NCBI GenBank assembly: GCA_963575745.1
Contig: CAUYUJ010018066.1
Span: 111,001-175,000 of the forward strand
DNA: 64,000 bases
DNA from: Prorocentrum cordatum
Taxonomy: Eukaryota; Sar; Dinophyceae; Prorocentrales; Prorocentraceae
Direction of reading: 5' to 3'
Shown here: one piece after another, positions 22,194-30,479 of the stretch
Numbering within the stretch: position 1 is the first letter of the stretch
Layout of the letters: each line of letters begins with the position of its first letter
Program-made: the position numbers and the translations under genes
The notes under the pieces: model-generated
What the model was told of the DNA's origin: nothing
What the model saw: only the letters and a program-made list of their open reading frames with translations
Database searches by the model: none

Positions 22194-22557
22194 TCGTCGC
22201 CTCCCCTTCGGGCCCGTGCCCGTGCTTTGCCGGAGGCGCGAATGCGCCCGCACCGAGGGCCCGTGCCCGACGTGGCATACCAAACAATGGGCCCTTGCCC
22301 AACGAGTCACCATGACGACGCAATGCTCATATGAGGAGAACAAAAGACAGAGAGGAACGCACCCCTGCTGCTTGCAAGCATGCGCACTGCAACATGACAA
22401 CATGCTTGGCGACAAGAGCAATCACAAGATAACCCTAGCCACCTGTGAAGCAACACCCAAGAGGCAAGCCTGGCTAGAGAGTTCTTCCAAACCCGAACAA
22501 ACTCCATTTCCGTGAGGCGTTTTCCAACGCGTGCAACGCAAGCGTTGCACGTGGCGG
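22194..22557 (-). repeat. Retroelement split repeat A2 (internal copy)
   Basis: About 364 bp, matching A1 at roughly 95% identity. The main difference is an extra ~16 bp in A1 near 30004-30020. It ends with the perfect 10-bp inverted repeat CGTGCAACGC-AA-GCGTTGCACG (22530-22551), just before the B1 junction. The short ORFs inside (22132-22515 and others) are shadows. Confidence 0.9.
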
Positions 22558-22655
22558 AAAACACCCGCACTCTCACTCCACGGCCTGAACGGCGCCCCCG
22601 CGCAGGTCGCGCGATGGGTCAATGGAGCTCTTCTTAGACCAGGGCAAGCGGGTCG
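22558..22655 (-). repeat. Retroelement split repeat B1 (internal copy)
   Basis: 98-bp copy of B2, lying between A2 and the 3' end of the recombinase gene. Confidence 0.9.
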
Positions 22656-22773
22656 CCGTGGCTTCGCACCCATCGTGGGGCGATCGCTTGTCTTACCCAT
22701 CGTCGCGATCGTCGCGCGGCAGCTCCTCGAGGCGATGCGGGCAAGGAGCAACGCAAAGGGGCTGGATTCCTTT

Positions 22774-24297
22774 CTACTCCGAATCAGAGTGGTCGATCTG
22801 AAGTGACAGGGCCGCTGCCTCCTCAACCTGGTGGTCTCGGAGATATTGTACAAACGCCGAACTCGTCCAATCGCCAGCTCTGAGCAACGTCGCTAAGCTC
22901 CCGCCAGCATCAACGATGTCTCGGGCCATGCCCCGCCTGAGTGCGTGAGTGCCGAGCAGATCTGCGTCTTCAAATCCTAACAAGCGGGCTTGCTCCCGCA
23001 TTCGCCGAAGGAAAACCGGCGCAGACCTTGTAAACACTCGTTGGCGGCCCTGACGTCGCGCTGCGGCAACGAGCGGCTGGAGATGGTGGAAAGCACAGAG
23101 AAGCCTCCCGGATTGTCGACAACAACATTCGCGCCGAATCAGTGCTGGCCGGCGGGCAGGTTTCCGCCTAGTCAACGCGATGCTGAAAGAATCCCTTTCA
23201 AAGGTAACCTGGGAGTGACTCCCATTGATTTCCAATGGAACGCATTTGGATGGCATTCTGAGCAAACACAGGCGGCCAACCGCGTACAATGCCGCTTGCT
23301 CAGCATCACCGCCCTTTTCAGCGTGCGCAATAAATTGCCGAACCCGGGCGGCTTGCAGTGCCAACCGCTGACGGGGAGCATCCGCCGACTTAGAACTGCC
23401 GCGGTGCGCCTGCCGCACCGCCTCCGTAAACCACTCATTGCGTAACCGCAAGAAACGATGGGCCCACGGGAGGTGCGTGAAGTACGTCTTCAAAGTGCTG
23501 GCATAGCGGAACGTAGATATGTACCGAATTGCATCCCGCTCTGTTGCGGGAAAGTGGGGCTTCCGCCCAAGAGCATCCATGAAGGCTGCCCAACAACGCA
23601 CTCCAGCGATGTACGACGGTAACGACCGGCTGATCGCTGCGAACATGTTCCGTTGGCCTGCCTCGTCCAACAACGCACCCCGACCATTGCCAGAGGCCGC
23701 CAGAACCGCGATCGCTTGCCGCGGCTGCAGACGATCAGTGACCAGACGGCTCAAACCCGCTGCGCCCATGCGTTCAGTGAATGTTTGCCGGCCGAGCATT
23801 TGTGCAATCGACTGCTCTTTGCTGTGCTCGTGCGTGGCTTGTGCGGGGACCCAACCGCTGAGGTCATCAACGGACATATCCGTCAACTGGGACAACCACC
23901 AATCAGCGCCTGCATTCGGCGGAGGTGGCCCGGCCACCAGTTCAGCAAAGCTTTGCGCCTGCTCCGCGGGTGGAGGGACAGCGCGCGCCCCCGGACGCTC
24001 CAGAAACGTTATCGTCGCCCCCGCGCTCTGTCCAAAAGCAGTGACTTCGCTGAAAGATCTTTGTCTCTTGTTGCTCTGCTCTGGGAGCTGGGAGCGAGGC
24101 GCAGCCCATGCCGCGGACGTGAAAGGCGGGACGGTGTGTTCCTCACCACCTCGCCCCAAAGTCAGCTGGCCCCGCCCACGGGGTCGCGCCGCCCAAGCAG
24201 TCGAAGTGAACGGGGACACTCCAGCCATACTTGTGGCTCCAACTATGCGCCCTGGCCCGCGCCAAGGGTGTCTTGAGCCAACGCTCTGGCGCTGCAA
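22774..24297 (-). CDS. Tyrosine recombinase of the DIRS-type element
   Basis: 507 codons, uninterrupted. The C-terminal half is a tyrosine recombinase (phage integrase fold) that would join the circular cDNA copy of the element into the chromosome. Visible active-site elements are box I Arg at about residue 347 (VGRLCLLRMPSK), the H-x-x-R motif GTHALRRGMARD (His451, Arg454), Trp477 in RAGDWTSS in the second His/Trp position, and the nucleophile Tyr485 in AFVQYLRDH. A core-binding helical region precedes it (FTHLPWAHRFLRLRNEWFTE). Residues 1 to about 150 are Pro/Ala-rich with a near-repeat (SPFTSTAWAARP / PPFTSAAWAAPR), and the true start could be a later Met. It is the last gene of the element, followed by repeats B1-A2-B2. 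Confidence 0.9.
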   Translation of the reverse strand: MQRQSVGSRHPWRGPGRIVGATSMAGVSPFTSTAWAARPRGRGQLTLGRGGEEHTVPPFTSAAWAAPRSQLPEQSNKRQRSFSEVTAFGQSAGATITFLERPGARAVPPPAEQAQSFAELVAGPPPPNAGADWWLSQLTDMSVDDLSGWVPAQATHEHSKEQSIAQMLGRQTFTERMGAAGLSRLVTDRLQPRQAIAVLAASGNGRGALLDEAGQRNMFAAISRSLPSYIAGVRCWAAFMDALGRKPHFPATERDAIRYISTFRYASTLKTYFTHLPWAHRFLRLRNEWFTEAVRQAHRGSSKSADAPRQRLALQAARVRQFIAHAEKGGDAEQAALYAVGRLCLLRMPSKCVPLEINGSHSQVTFERDSFSIALTRRKPARRPALIRRECCCRQSGRLLCAFHHLQPLVAAARRQGRQRVFTRSAPVFLRRMREQARLLGFEDADLLGTHALRRGMARDIVDAGGSLATLLRAGDWTSSAFVQYLRDHQVEEAAALSLQIDHSDSE

Positions 24298-25594
24298 TCA
24301 TGCTGCCATCCTGCATTACTGATACTGCGTATTATTTGAACATGTGTTTAAACGTGTTTTACGCTTTGGGTGTGAGTTCACATGATATTCCCATGTACTA
24401 TGGCTGTATACGCGCGTACCCAGACCGTTATCATCTTCACTACAAGTGGTTTCACCTGCATTTGAATATCATTCCATTGCAATGGCCACTCGCTCATACT
24501 TGTGCGTCAGCCCCTTATTGACAACATGCTGTGTCGAATACATATAAGAAGCGGATGGCTGGGGGGACACCCCGAGGAGCGTTCCTGGCGCATCAACGGC
24601 CCGCGCGAACATGAATATACAGTTATGCTTCACGCCTGGATTTGCGAATGGGGTCTCCAGGGACGGAGCCAGTGCCGTAGAGGCGGGGGGGGGCTAACAC
24701 CATGCCTCCAACACGCTGGGCGCAGGCCCTAGAGCGAAATCACCGCCAGGTGCCGCCCCCCACCGACGACGACAACGACGTCGACGGCCCAGGCAATTGT
24801 TCCCTCCAAAGTTTCTTTGACCCTCGCCTCACGACGCTTTCCTGCCAAGAGCGTGTTTTCGCACGCCGGGGGAGAACGTATCCGGATGAATATTTACATC
24901 CCCTGGCTGGGTCCGAACATGCACCGCACAGGTTCGACGCACTCGGTGGCACAGCACCCACGACGCTCTGACGAGCTCCCCTGAACCAGTCCGGAAAACG
25001 TTCGTCCTACCTGGCGGACTCGGCGAAACCGTAACAGGCAGGAGGAACGCCGAAGCAGCCGCAGCACTGGAACGCCGAGGGAGACGCCCTCGGACCAGGG
25101 CAACATTCCTCCGGCCCCCTCACAAAGGCCAAAACCTGACGAGGGCCAGGGGGGGCAACAGGACCCGGGGGCCACGAGGTAGGCCACGCTCTGGGGTCCA
25201 GCAGGCCCAGCGGTAGGCGATTTGACCTCGAAGCCCTCGCCGTCGAAACTCCCCCCCCTCGCTTCTCCAGAAGCCAAACGCAATCCCCCAGGATTGGACG
25301 GAAGGCGGGAGGCGGGGGAAGAGGGGCAGGGGAGGGCGAAGGGCGGGGGCAGGGGAGCACCGGGCGAGCGGGAGAGAGGAAGACAAAAAAGGGCAGGGGG
25401 CAGGGGGCGAAGCGAGGGCGACGAGAAGGCGATGCAGGGGAGATGACGTAGGTGATGACAAGATGACAGCAGCGTCGACGTGAACGAAGCAACTGTTCAA
25501 GGGCGCGGCGGCGGCATCTTCCGCGGTATGCGAAAGGCTGTTCAGTGGCACATATGTGCAAATACTGCAAAGAGTGAATGCTGGAAAAAACAAA
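24298..25594. other. Gap between recombinase and RNase H in the retroelement
   Basis: About 1.3 kb inside the element with no convincing frame. It may hold decayed coding sequence. Some Ngaro-type elements carry an extra hydrolase domain and DIRS1 a methyltransferase-like domain in their polyproteins, but I see neither here. A 129-codon minus-strand frame (25283-24894) is Ser/Gly/Cys-rich without recognisable motifs. The plus strand at 25300-25440 is purine-rich. Confidence 0.5.
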
Positions 25595-26743
25595 TTATAA
25601 GAGCAACCTGTGCGCCTCGTGGGTGCTCCGCGCCCACGAATCCAGGCCCGTGCCAAAATGTGGGGGGGACCACTCTGGCAATTCAACGGCCCCCGGCTCC
25701 TGGAGGATACTGATATCATCTCTGGATGGAGGGTCTGCTAAATTTGCTTTGCTGGCAACGTACCTGACTTCACATTGCATGTTCATGGCGGCTGCGTCAA
25801 ACCAGAGGCGCCCGGTAATGGCAGCCAGATCCCTCTTGGTGGAGAAACCTCTGATGATGCATGCCACGGCCGTCTGGTTGTCCACGAAGTGAACCACCCT
25901 GCGCCCGCGCAGGTCCGCGGGGCACAGGGAACATATCGATGCAACAGCCGCCAACAATTCATACGCAATGATATTCGTGGTTCTTCCCAACAACTGCTTG
26001 CGGATGCCGCGGGGCACCCGGCCTCGCAGGAAGCGGATGTCTACTCCGCTCAGCACTGCCCCGGCTCCGACGCGCCCAATGCCCTCCGCGTCGGAGTGCA
26101 CGAGAATGGGCGGGGGCGCCGGCGGTGGGAGATGCGGGGCTGACCGGCGCAGGCCGAGCGCCAGCACGTCCATGAACCACTGCGGCGAATGCCGGATTCT
26201 CCTGGTGAGGGCAGTCGGGCCTCGGAACTGGCACTGTCTCCAAATCAGTGGCCTCAACAATGCTCTCCCGAGGCGGTTGAACACCCGGGAATTCAGGAAA
26301 GCCAGCTTGCCGCAGAGTTTGGAGGCCCTGCCTGGGCTCAGGTGCCCGGGACCCAGGACCTCCCGGATTTCCTCGCACCATTGCCCTCGCTTCTCCTCTC
26401 CGAGACGCCAGCTCGCGACACCTCCCTCTACCGTGGCCAGGGGGCCAAGCAAGGGCAGGCTGCGCGCGACGATTGTCATCCGAGGGTCGAGTTCCCAGCC
26501 GAGCATGGAGCAGACGACCTCGTTGAACACGTCGGCGATCCACTGGGCGACGGGCCGCCCGTTGGGAAGCATCGCGCCAGTGGCGGCCCAGAATACGTCG
26601 TCGACGTAGAACAGGACCGGAAGAGCGAAGAGCGCGACAGCGATGCTCTTCAGGGCTTGCGCCGTGCGGAACCAGCCAGCAGCCGCGCCGATATCCCCGA
26701 ATACATGCGAGAACAACGGTACAAGCTGGAACCGACCCAGATC
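25595..26743 (-). pseudogene. Reverse transcriptase (C-terminal part) and RNase H
   Basis: This frame, with its first ATG at 26716, continues the reverse transcriptase of the frame above after a +1 step at 26744. The catalytic YVDD box lies in LPVLFYVDDVFWAA (ATG-numbered residues 37-40). The thumb/connection region is LSPGRASKLCGKLAFLNSRV. RNase H follows: PILVHSDAEGIGRVGAGAVL (first Asp), AYELLAAVAS (Glu), HFVDNQTAVACIIRGFSTKR (Asp) and YVASKANLADPPSR (last Asp). This ANxADxPSR ending is typical of DIRS, Ty3-type and related RNase H. Its role would be to copy element RNA and degrade it. It ends at 25595. Confidence 0.85.
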
Positions 26744-27626
26744 AGTATTGAACGTCCACGACCATCCAGAGGTGCTCGCTGGCCGGCGGTAGCGTTTTGA
26801 ACGCTGACCAGAAATCTGTGTTTCCGAGCACCACGTGTGGGGCGATCTCTGACTCGCCGGCGGCCTCGGCGATGCATGTTAACGCCTCAAACATGTGGTC
26901 GTGGGTGTCGTAGTGGAATGTTTGCGGCATCCACGCGCAATCGTTGACTAGGTTCTTCCTGAAATGATGGATATCCCTAGCCTTCTTGTTGCCGTCTCCC
27001 CGGCTTTCCCAGATGCCAAAAGACTCCACTACTAGCACTGTGCTAAGGTCTACGTCGCTGATTTCGCAGGCCGGACCAGCCCTGCCCGCAGCGATGTCTG
27101 CCTGCAGTTTGTGCCAGATCTCTGCCGCAAGAGCGAGGTCGCCCTCCGTGCGCGGGCGTCTGGCCTCGGCCGCGCGGAGAGCCTGGCTGTTCAGCTCGGC
27201 GCACTGGCTTCTGAGCTCCGGCAAGGGTCGCGGCCCCGGCCAGCCCGGCCTGGCCCGGCTACACCTGCCTCCCGGCAGGTCTGTACCAAGGCCCCAAACA
27301 CCGAGCACCTCTGTAAGCGGAAAACCATTCAAGAGATCCAAGATGTACCCCTCATCTGGATGGCATGCCTCCGCGAGCATTTCGCCCATGAGGAACGGGC
27401 CCAGGCGGCCCAGCACGCCGACCTGGCACGCCGAGAGGGAAGCCCTCCAGGCCTGCAGCCGCTCAGCGCCGGCCCGCCAGCGCGCCAGGGCTTCCTGGAC
27501 TTGCTCATACCAGGCTGGGGGGTCTTGCACCATTCTCTCAAGAATGTGTCGCTGTTCTAATGGCAAAACCGCTGCGGGTGCCTTTTGCTCAGAAGCAGAT
27601 GGCCATTCCTTTACAAGATGGCGCAC
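26742..27626 (-). pseudogene. Reverse transcriptase (N-terminal part), frame ends early
   Basis: 294 codons. The C-terminal third carries the front motifs of a reverse transcriptase: NKKARDIHHFRKNLVNDCAW (fingers) and LGNTDFWSAFKTLPPASEHL (motif A, with the catalytic Asp). It runs into TGA at 26744-26742 after VVDVQY. Reading one base further on gives DLGRFQLVPLFSHVFGD, the expected next RT motif. So a single +1 step, either a 1-bp change or a programmed shift, separates the two halves. The N-terminal two thirds (HLVKEWPSASEQKAPAAV and onward) are unassigned. Confidence 0.8.
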
Positions 27627-29041
27627 GGGATCGTCGTACTCTTTGTCTGACTGCGGCCTCGCGGAGGAGTGCTCCGACTCCCCCTCTGTGTCCTGGGCGG
27701 CGGCGCTGCTGGCGGCCGCCCAGGCCCCGCCCGCGTGGGCGGGTCAGGCCCAGGGCCGCGGGGCCCGCTCCGGCCCCTTGGCGGCCTTGCCGCCGTTCTT
27801 CTGTTAAGCCCTTGCCTCCCTGGTGCCCGGGGGCCGGGCCTAGCCGGCCTGAGGGCGGGGGCGGCGGCCTGGGCCGGTCTGTCAGCGCCAGCTGCGGAGT
27901 CTGGGCTGGCCGCTGCGCCTGGTACGGCTGCCGGGGGGACTGGTCCTGCTGGTGGTGCGCCTGAATATGGTTCCGTGCCTTCGCCTTCCTGTTCTCGTCC
28001 ACGAGACACAGGTCCTTCTCCGGAACGCAGGTCTGGTCCCGGCGGCGGCTGCGCTCTGCTGCGTCGGACCAAAAGTCCGCCTCCATGGCCCACGCTTGTC
28101 CGGCACGTATCCTGAATTGCCACTTGGTTCATATTCAGGAAGAGACGCAGGAGCGCTTGCATGCTCACCGTCTCTTGCTCGCTGGCTGATTGCGCCGTCA
28201 GCTGGGCGAGACCCCGGGACCAGAAGCAAGCCACCCACTGCGCGTGCGTCATGGTTTTCCCGGTTGGCTTGATAGTCATCCATTGCGGGGCCCATTTCTC
28301 CAAGGGCTCCCGGCACAGGAACCACCGTCTCTGTTCTGGTCTCCCTCTGGCTGCGCGACGAACCGCTCGGATCGTGGCACGAAGGCTCTCGTGGTCGCGC
28401 TGGTGGCCGTGCTCCACACCTGGAATGCCATAGCGGGACAAGCAGGAGACTGCATCGAACTCACCATCGACTGGCTCGGCTGCTTCTCCCGACGACGAGC
28501 TCACGTCGCGACGGTCCCTCCGCATGCGCCTCTGCGCGCGCGCGTTGGCCTGTTGGCTACGGACAATTTGCTGGAAGGTCTGTTCAAGAGCTGTGTCCCG
28601 GCCGCGCTGCTCGTGGTTGCGCTCGGCCTGCTGGGCGCAGATCGCTAGCGTGAGCTCCCCTGGGGCTGTGTCTGGCTTCAAGATCTCTAGCGAGAAATCC
28701 TTGGGGGCGCTCGCAACCTGCCACCCCGCAGTGAAGCCCTTCTCCGCCAGGAAGCGCACTGCGTTCTGCACGAGGGTGCGCTCGGCGTCTGGCACCGCGG
28801 TTGCGAGAAAGTCGCCGGCGCTCTGGGTCGCCGGCGCTGCCGCGTCTGTTGGGGCTGCTGCGGGCTCGCACGCAGGAGAACGGTGGTCAGCGCCAGCCTC
28901 GGCCCTCGCTCGACTCGGAGCGCGGCGCCTAGATCTTCCTCTGTTCCCCACGTGGCGGCTGCGGTGAGACGAGCTCGACCGACGGCTCGACGGACTGCGC
29001 CGGCGCCGCCGGTAGCGTGACCTGCTGCGACTGCGGGCCAT
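27611..29041 (-). CDS. Gag-like ORF1 of the DIRS-type element
   Basis: The ATG at 29041 is preferred because it opens a strongly basic Ser/Arg-rich region (MARSRSRSRYRRRRRSPSSR) suited to nucleic-acid binding; an upstream in-frame ATG at 29116 exists. After an Ala/Pro linker comes a compact segment (VQNAVRFLAEKGFTAGWQVA; LEILKPDTAPGELTLAICAQ), a helical basic stretch (QQIVRSQQANARAQRRMRRD), and a region with WFLCREPLEKWAPQWMTIKP and HAQWVACFWSRGLAQLTAQS. From about 28090 on this frame becomes Pro/Gly/Arg-only, while the +1 frame (28086-27589; EADFWSDAAERSRRRDQTCV) looks more protein-like. A frame change there is therefore possible. Position before RT fits a Gag-like structural protein. No zinc knuckle is seen. 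Confidence 0.65.
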   Translation of the reverse strand: MARSRSRSRYRRRRRSPSSRRSSSSHRSRHVGNRGRSRRRAPSRARAEAGADHRSPACEPAAAPTDAAAPATQSAGDFLATAVPDAERTLVQNAVRFLAEKGFTAGWQVASAPKDFSLEILKPDTAPGELTLAICAQQAERNHEQRGRDTALEQTFQQIVRSQQANARAQRRMRRDRRDVSSSSGEAAEPVDGEFDAVSCLSRYGIPGVEHGHQRDHESLRATIRAVRRAARGRPEQRRWFLCREPLEKWAPQWMTIKPTGKTMTHAQWVACFWSRGLAQLTAQSASEQETVSMQALLRLFLNMNQVAIQDTCRTSVGHGGGLLVRRSRAQPPPGPDLRSGEGPVSRGREQEGEGTEPYSGAPPAGPVPPAAVPGAAASPDSAAGADRPAQAAAPALRPARPGPRAPGRQGLNRRTAARPPRGRSGPRGPGPDPPTRAGPGRPPAAPPPRTQRGSRSTPPRGRSQTKSTTIPCAIL

Positions 29042-29259
29042 CGCACGTGCTACCCTTGATAGCAAATCTAAGGAAATGCCTAACTCGAGCACGACGCTGC
29101 AGATGAGCAAATCCATCCAGCATGTATTGCAAAAAAGTTGTCACATGTAAGAAGACCCGCAGAAACACACCATCTTGGTACAACAATCGACGTGTGGCCG
29201 AAAACCAATGCAACTTCGATCATCATCAGGCTTGTGCACCATGCCTCTGCAACTCTCAA

Positions 29260-30000
29260 TGCGAAGAGTCCCGTGCCTAGACTGGCGGAGCCCGTGCCCA
29301 ACCTTCCGATAGGTTCCGGCCCCAAGGGACCGCATGAACCCGTGCCCTTGTTACAAAGTAGTGTACTTAGCAAACACTGGCTTGCCATTCCCTGGGCCCG
29401 TGCCCAATCGCATGCGCATGCATGTGCGACTTTGCCTTACAAAGGTGCGCGTCTGATGGAACCAAGATTCCTGGCTGGGCCCGTGCCCAGGCATTGCCTA
29501 TTTCCTGCCCCCTGGGGAGCGCACGGGCCCGTGCCTGCCACCAATCAACGCTGGACGAATCACGCTGCAGCCAGCCCGTGCTAGCCAGTAAGGGCCCGTG
29601 CCCAATTTGTTCACAACGTTGCCGCAGGGCAGAACACATGACGCGCATGACCAAGAAGCAATGACATGTCCCGGATGCGATGACGAAGTGTGCTAATCAA
29701 GCTACTATTTGGGCCCGTGCCCGACAACATGCGCGTGCATGTAGGCCTCTCGAAGCTGACAAGCCTGAACCCGTTCTTCATGCCACAGCAGGTTGACAGA
29801 AGGCATGTGCAACGTACTGCAAAAGAGGCAGTGCACCACGATGTGACCACGATCGTGCCCCACACATGTGCAACTCTCCTGCGATCGTCGCCTCTCCTTC
29901 GGGCCCGTGCCCGTGCTTTGCCGGAGGCGCGAATGCGCCCGCACCGAGGGCCCGTGCCCGACGTGGCATACCAAACAATGGGCCCTTGCCCAACGAGTCA
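29260..30000 (-). promoter_or_regulatory. Cluster of about 11 GGGCCCGTGCCC motifs in the element leader
   Basis: The 12-mer GGGCCCGTGCCC, or a variant with one or two changes, occurs near 29268, 29288, 29339, 29394, 29477, 29524, 29592, 29711, 29901, 29948 and 29979. That is every 20 to 190 bases across the 5' leader and into A1. Copies also occur in A2. They lie upstream of the gag-like ORF, so they may be protein-binding sites for transcription or packaging; that function is inference. Confidence 0.55.
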
Positions 30001-30262
30001 CCATGATGAAAGATGCGCGAGATGACGCAATGATCATATAAGGAGAACAAAACACAGAGAGGAACGCACCCCTGCTGCTTGCAAGCATGCGCACTGCAAC
30101 ATGACAACATGCTTGGCGACAAGAGCAATCACAAGATAACCCTAGCCACCTGTGAAGCAACACCCAAGAGGCAAGCCTGGCTAGAGAGTTCTTCCAAACC
30201 CGAACAAGCTCCATTTCCGTGAGGCGTTTTCCAACGCGTGCAACGCAAGCGTTGCACGCGGC
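29885..30262 (-). repeat. Retroelement split repeat A1 (outer 5' end)
   Basis: 378 bp, matching A2 (22194-22557). The outer end carries the same inverted repeat CGTGCAACGC-AA-GCGTTGCACG (30237-30258), four bases from the element edge. The flank resumes with AAAATGAAAGG of the target repeat. Confidence 0.9.
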
Positions 30263-30475
30263 GAAAAATGAAAGGAGTGGTGGGAGGTAAAGGGGAAGAA
30301 GAACGAGGAGGAGGACAATTGGGAATAGAAACGGGAAGAATTATGAAAGGTGGGGGGAAAGGGAAGACGAGGAGGAGGAGGGGTAGGACGAGGAGGGGGA
30401 GGCACAGAAATATCATGAAGCACAACGGCCTCACGCGTGGTGCCGTCGGGCTGCGTCCTTCTCTATATCTTCCCC
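30263..30475. repeat. Right half of the split spacer repeat (retroelement target)
   Basis: It matches 20394-20620. The last ~88 bp (30381-30468) are almost identical to 20524-20612 (GGGGAGGCACAGAAA, CACAACGGCCTCACGCGTGG). It continues the copy begun at 21783. Confidence 0.75.
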
Positions 30476-30479
30476 CCGC

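Larger units (their letters stand above)
21901..30262 (-). mobile_element. DIRS-type (Ngaro/PAT-like order) tyrosine recombinase retrotransposon
   Basis: An 8.4-kb element read on the minus strand: repeat A1 (30262-29885), 5' leader, gag-like ORF, RT/RNase H, tyrosine recombinase, repeat B1 (22655-22558), A2 (22557-22194), about 195 bp, and B2 (21998-21901). Split direct repeats of A1-genes-B1-A2-B2 type and the gag, RT/RH, YR gene order are known for PAT and Ngaro-like elements; classic DIRS1 has a different repeat structure and gene order. A2 and B1 abut, and joining the outer ends of A1 and B2 would recreate this A2/B1 junction, as the circular-intermediate model requires. No target-site duplication is seen. 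The YR frame is intact but the RT frame is interrupted, so this copy is probably not autonomous. Confidence 0.88.

Noticed and set aside
22132-22515. Small ORFs inside the A repeats (also 29690-30214)
   Set aside because: They lie within the repeat ends of the retroelement, are not conserved in frame between A1 and A2, and show no domain.
24271-24291. Minus-strand sequence resembling a spliced-leader relict (CTTGAGCCAA)
   Set aside because: Only the first ten bases fit; the rest differs from the leader, so it is within chance expectation.
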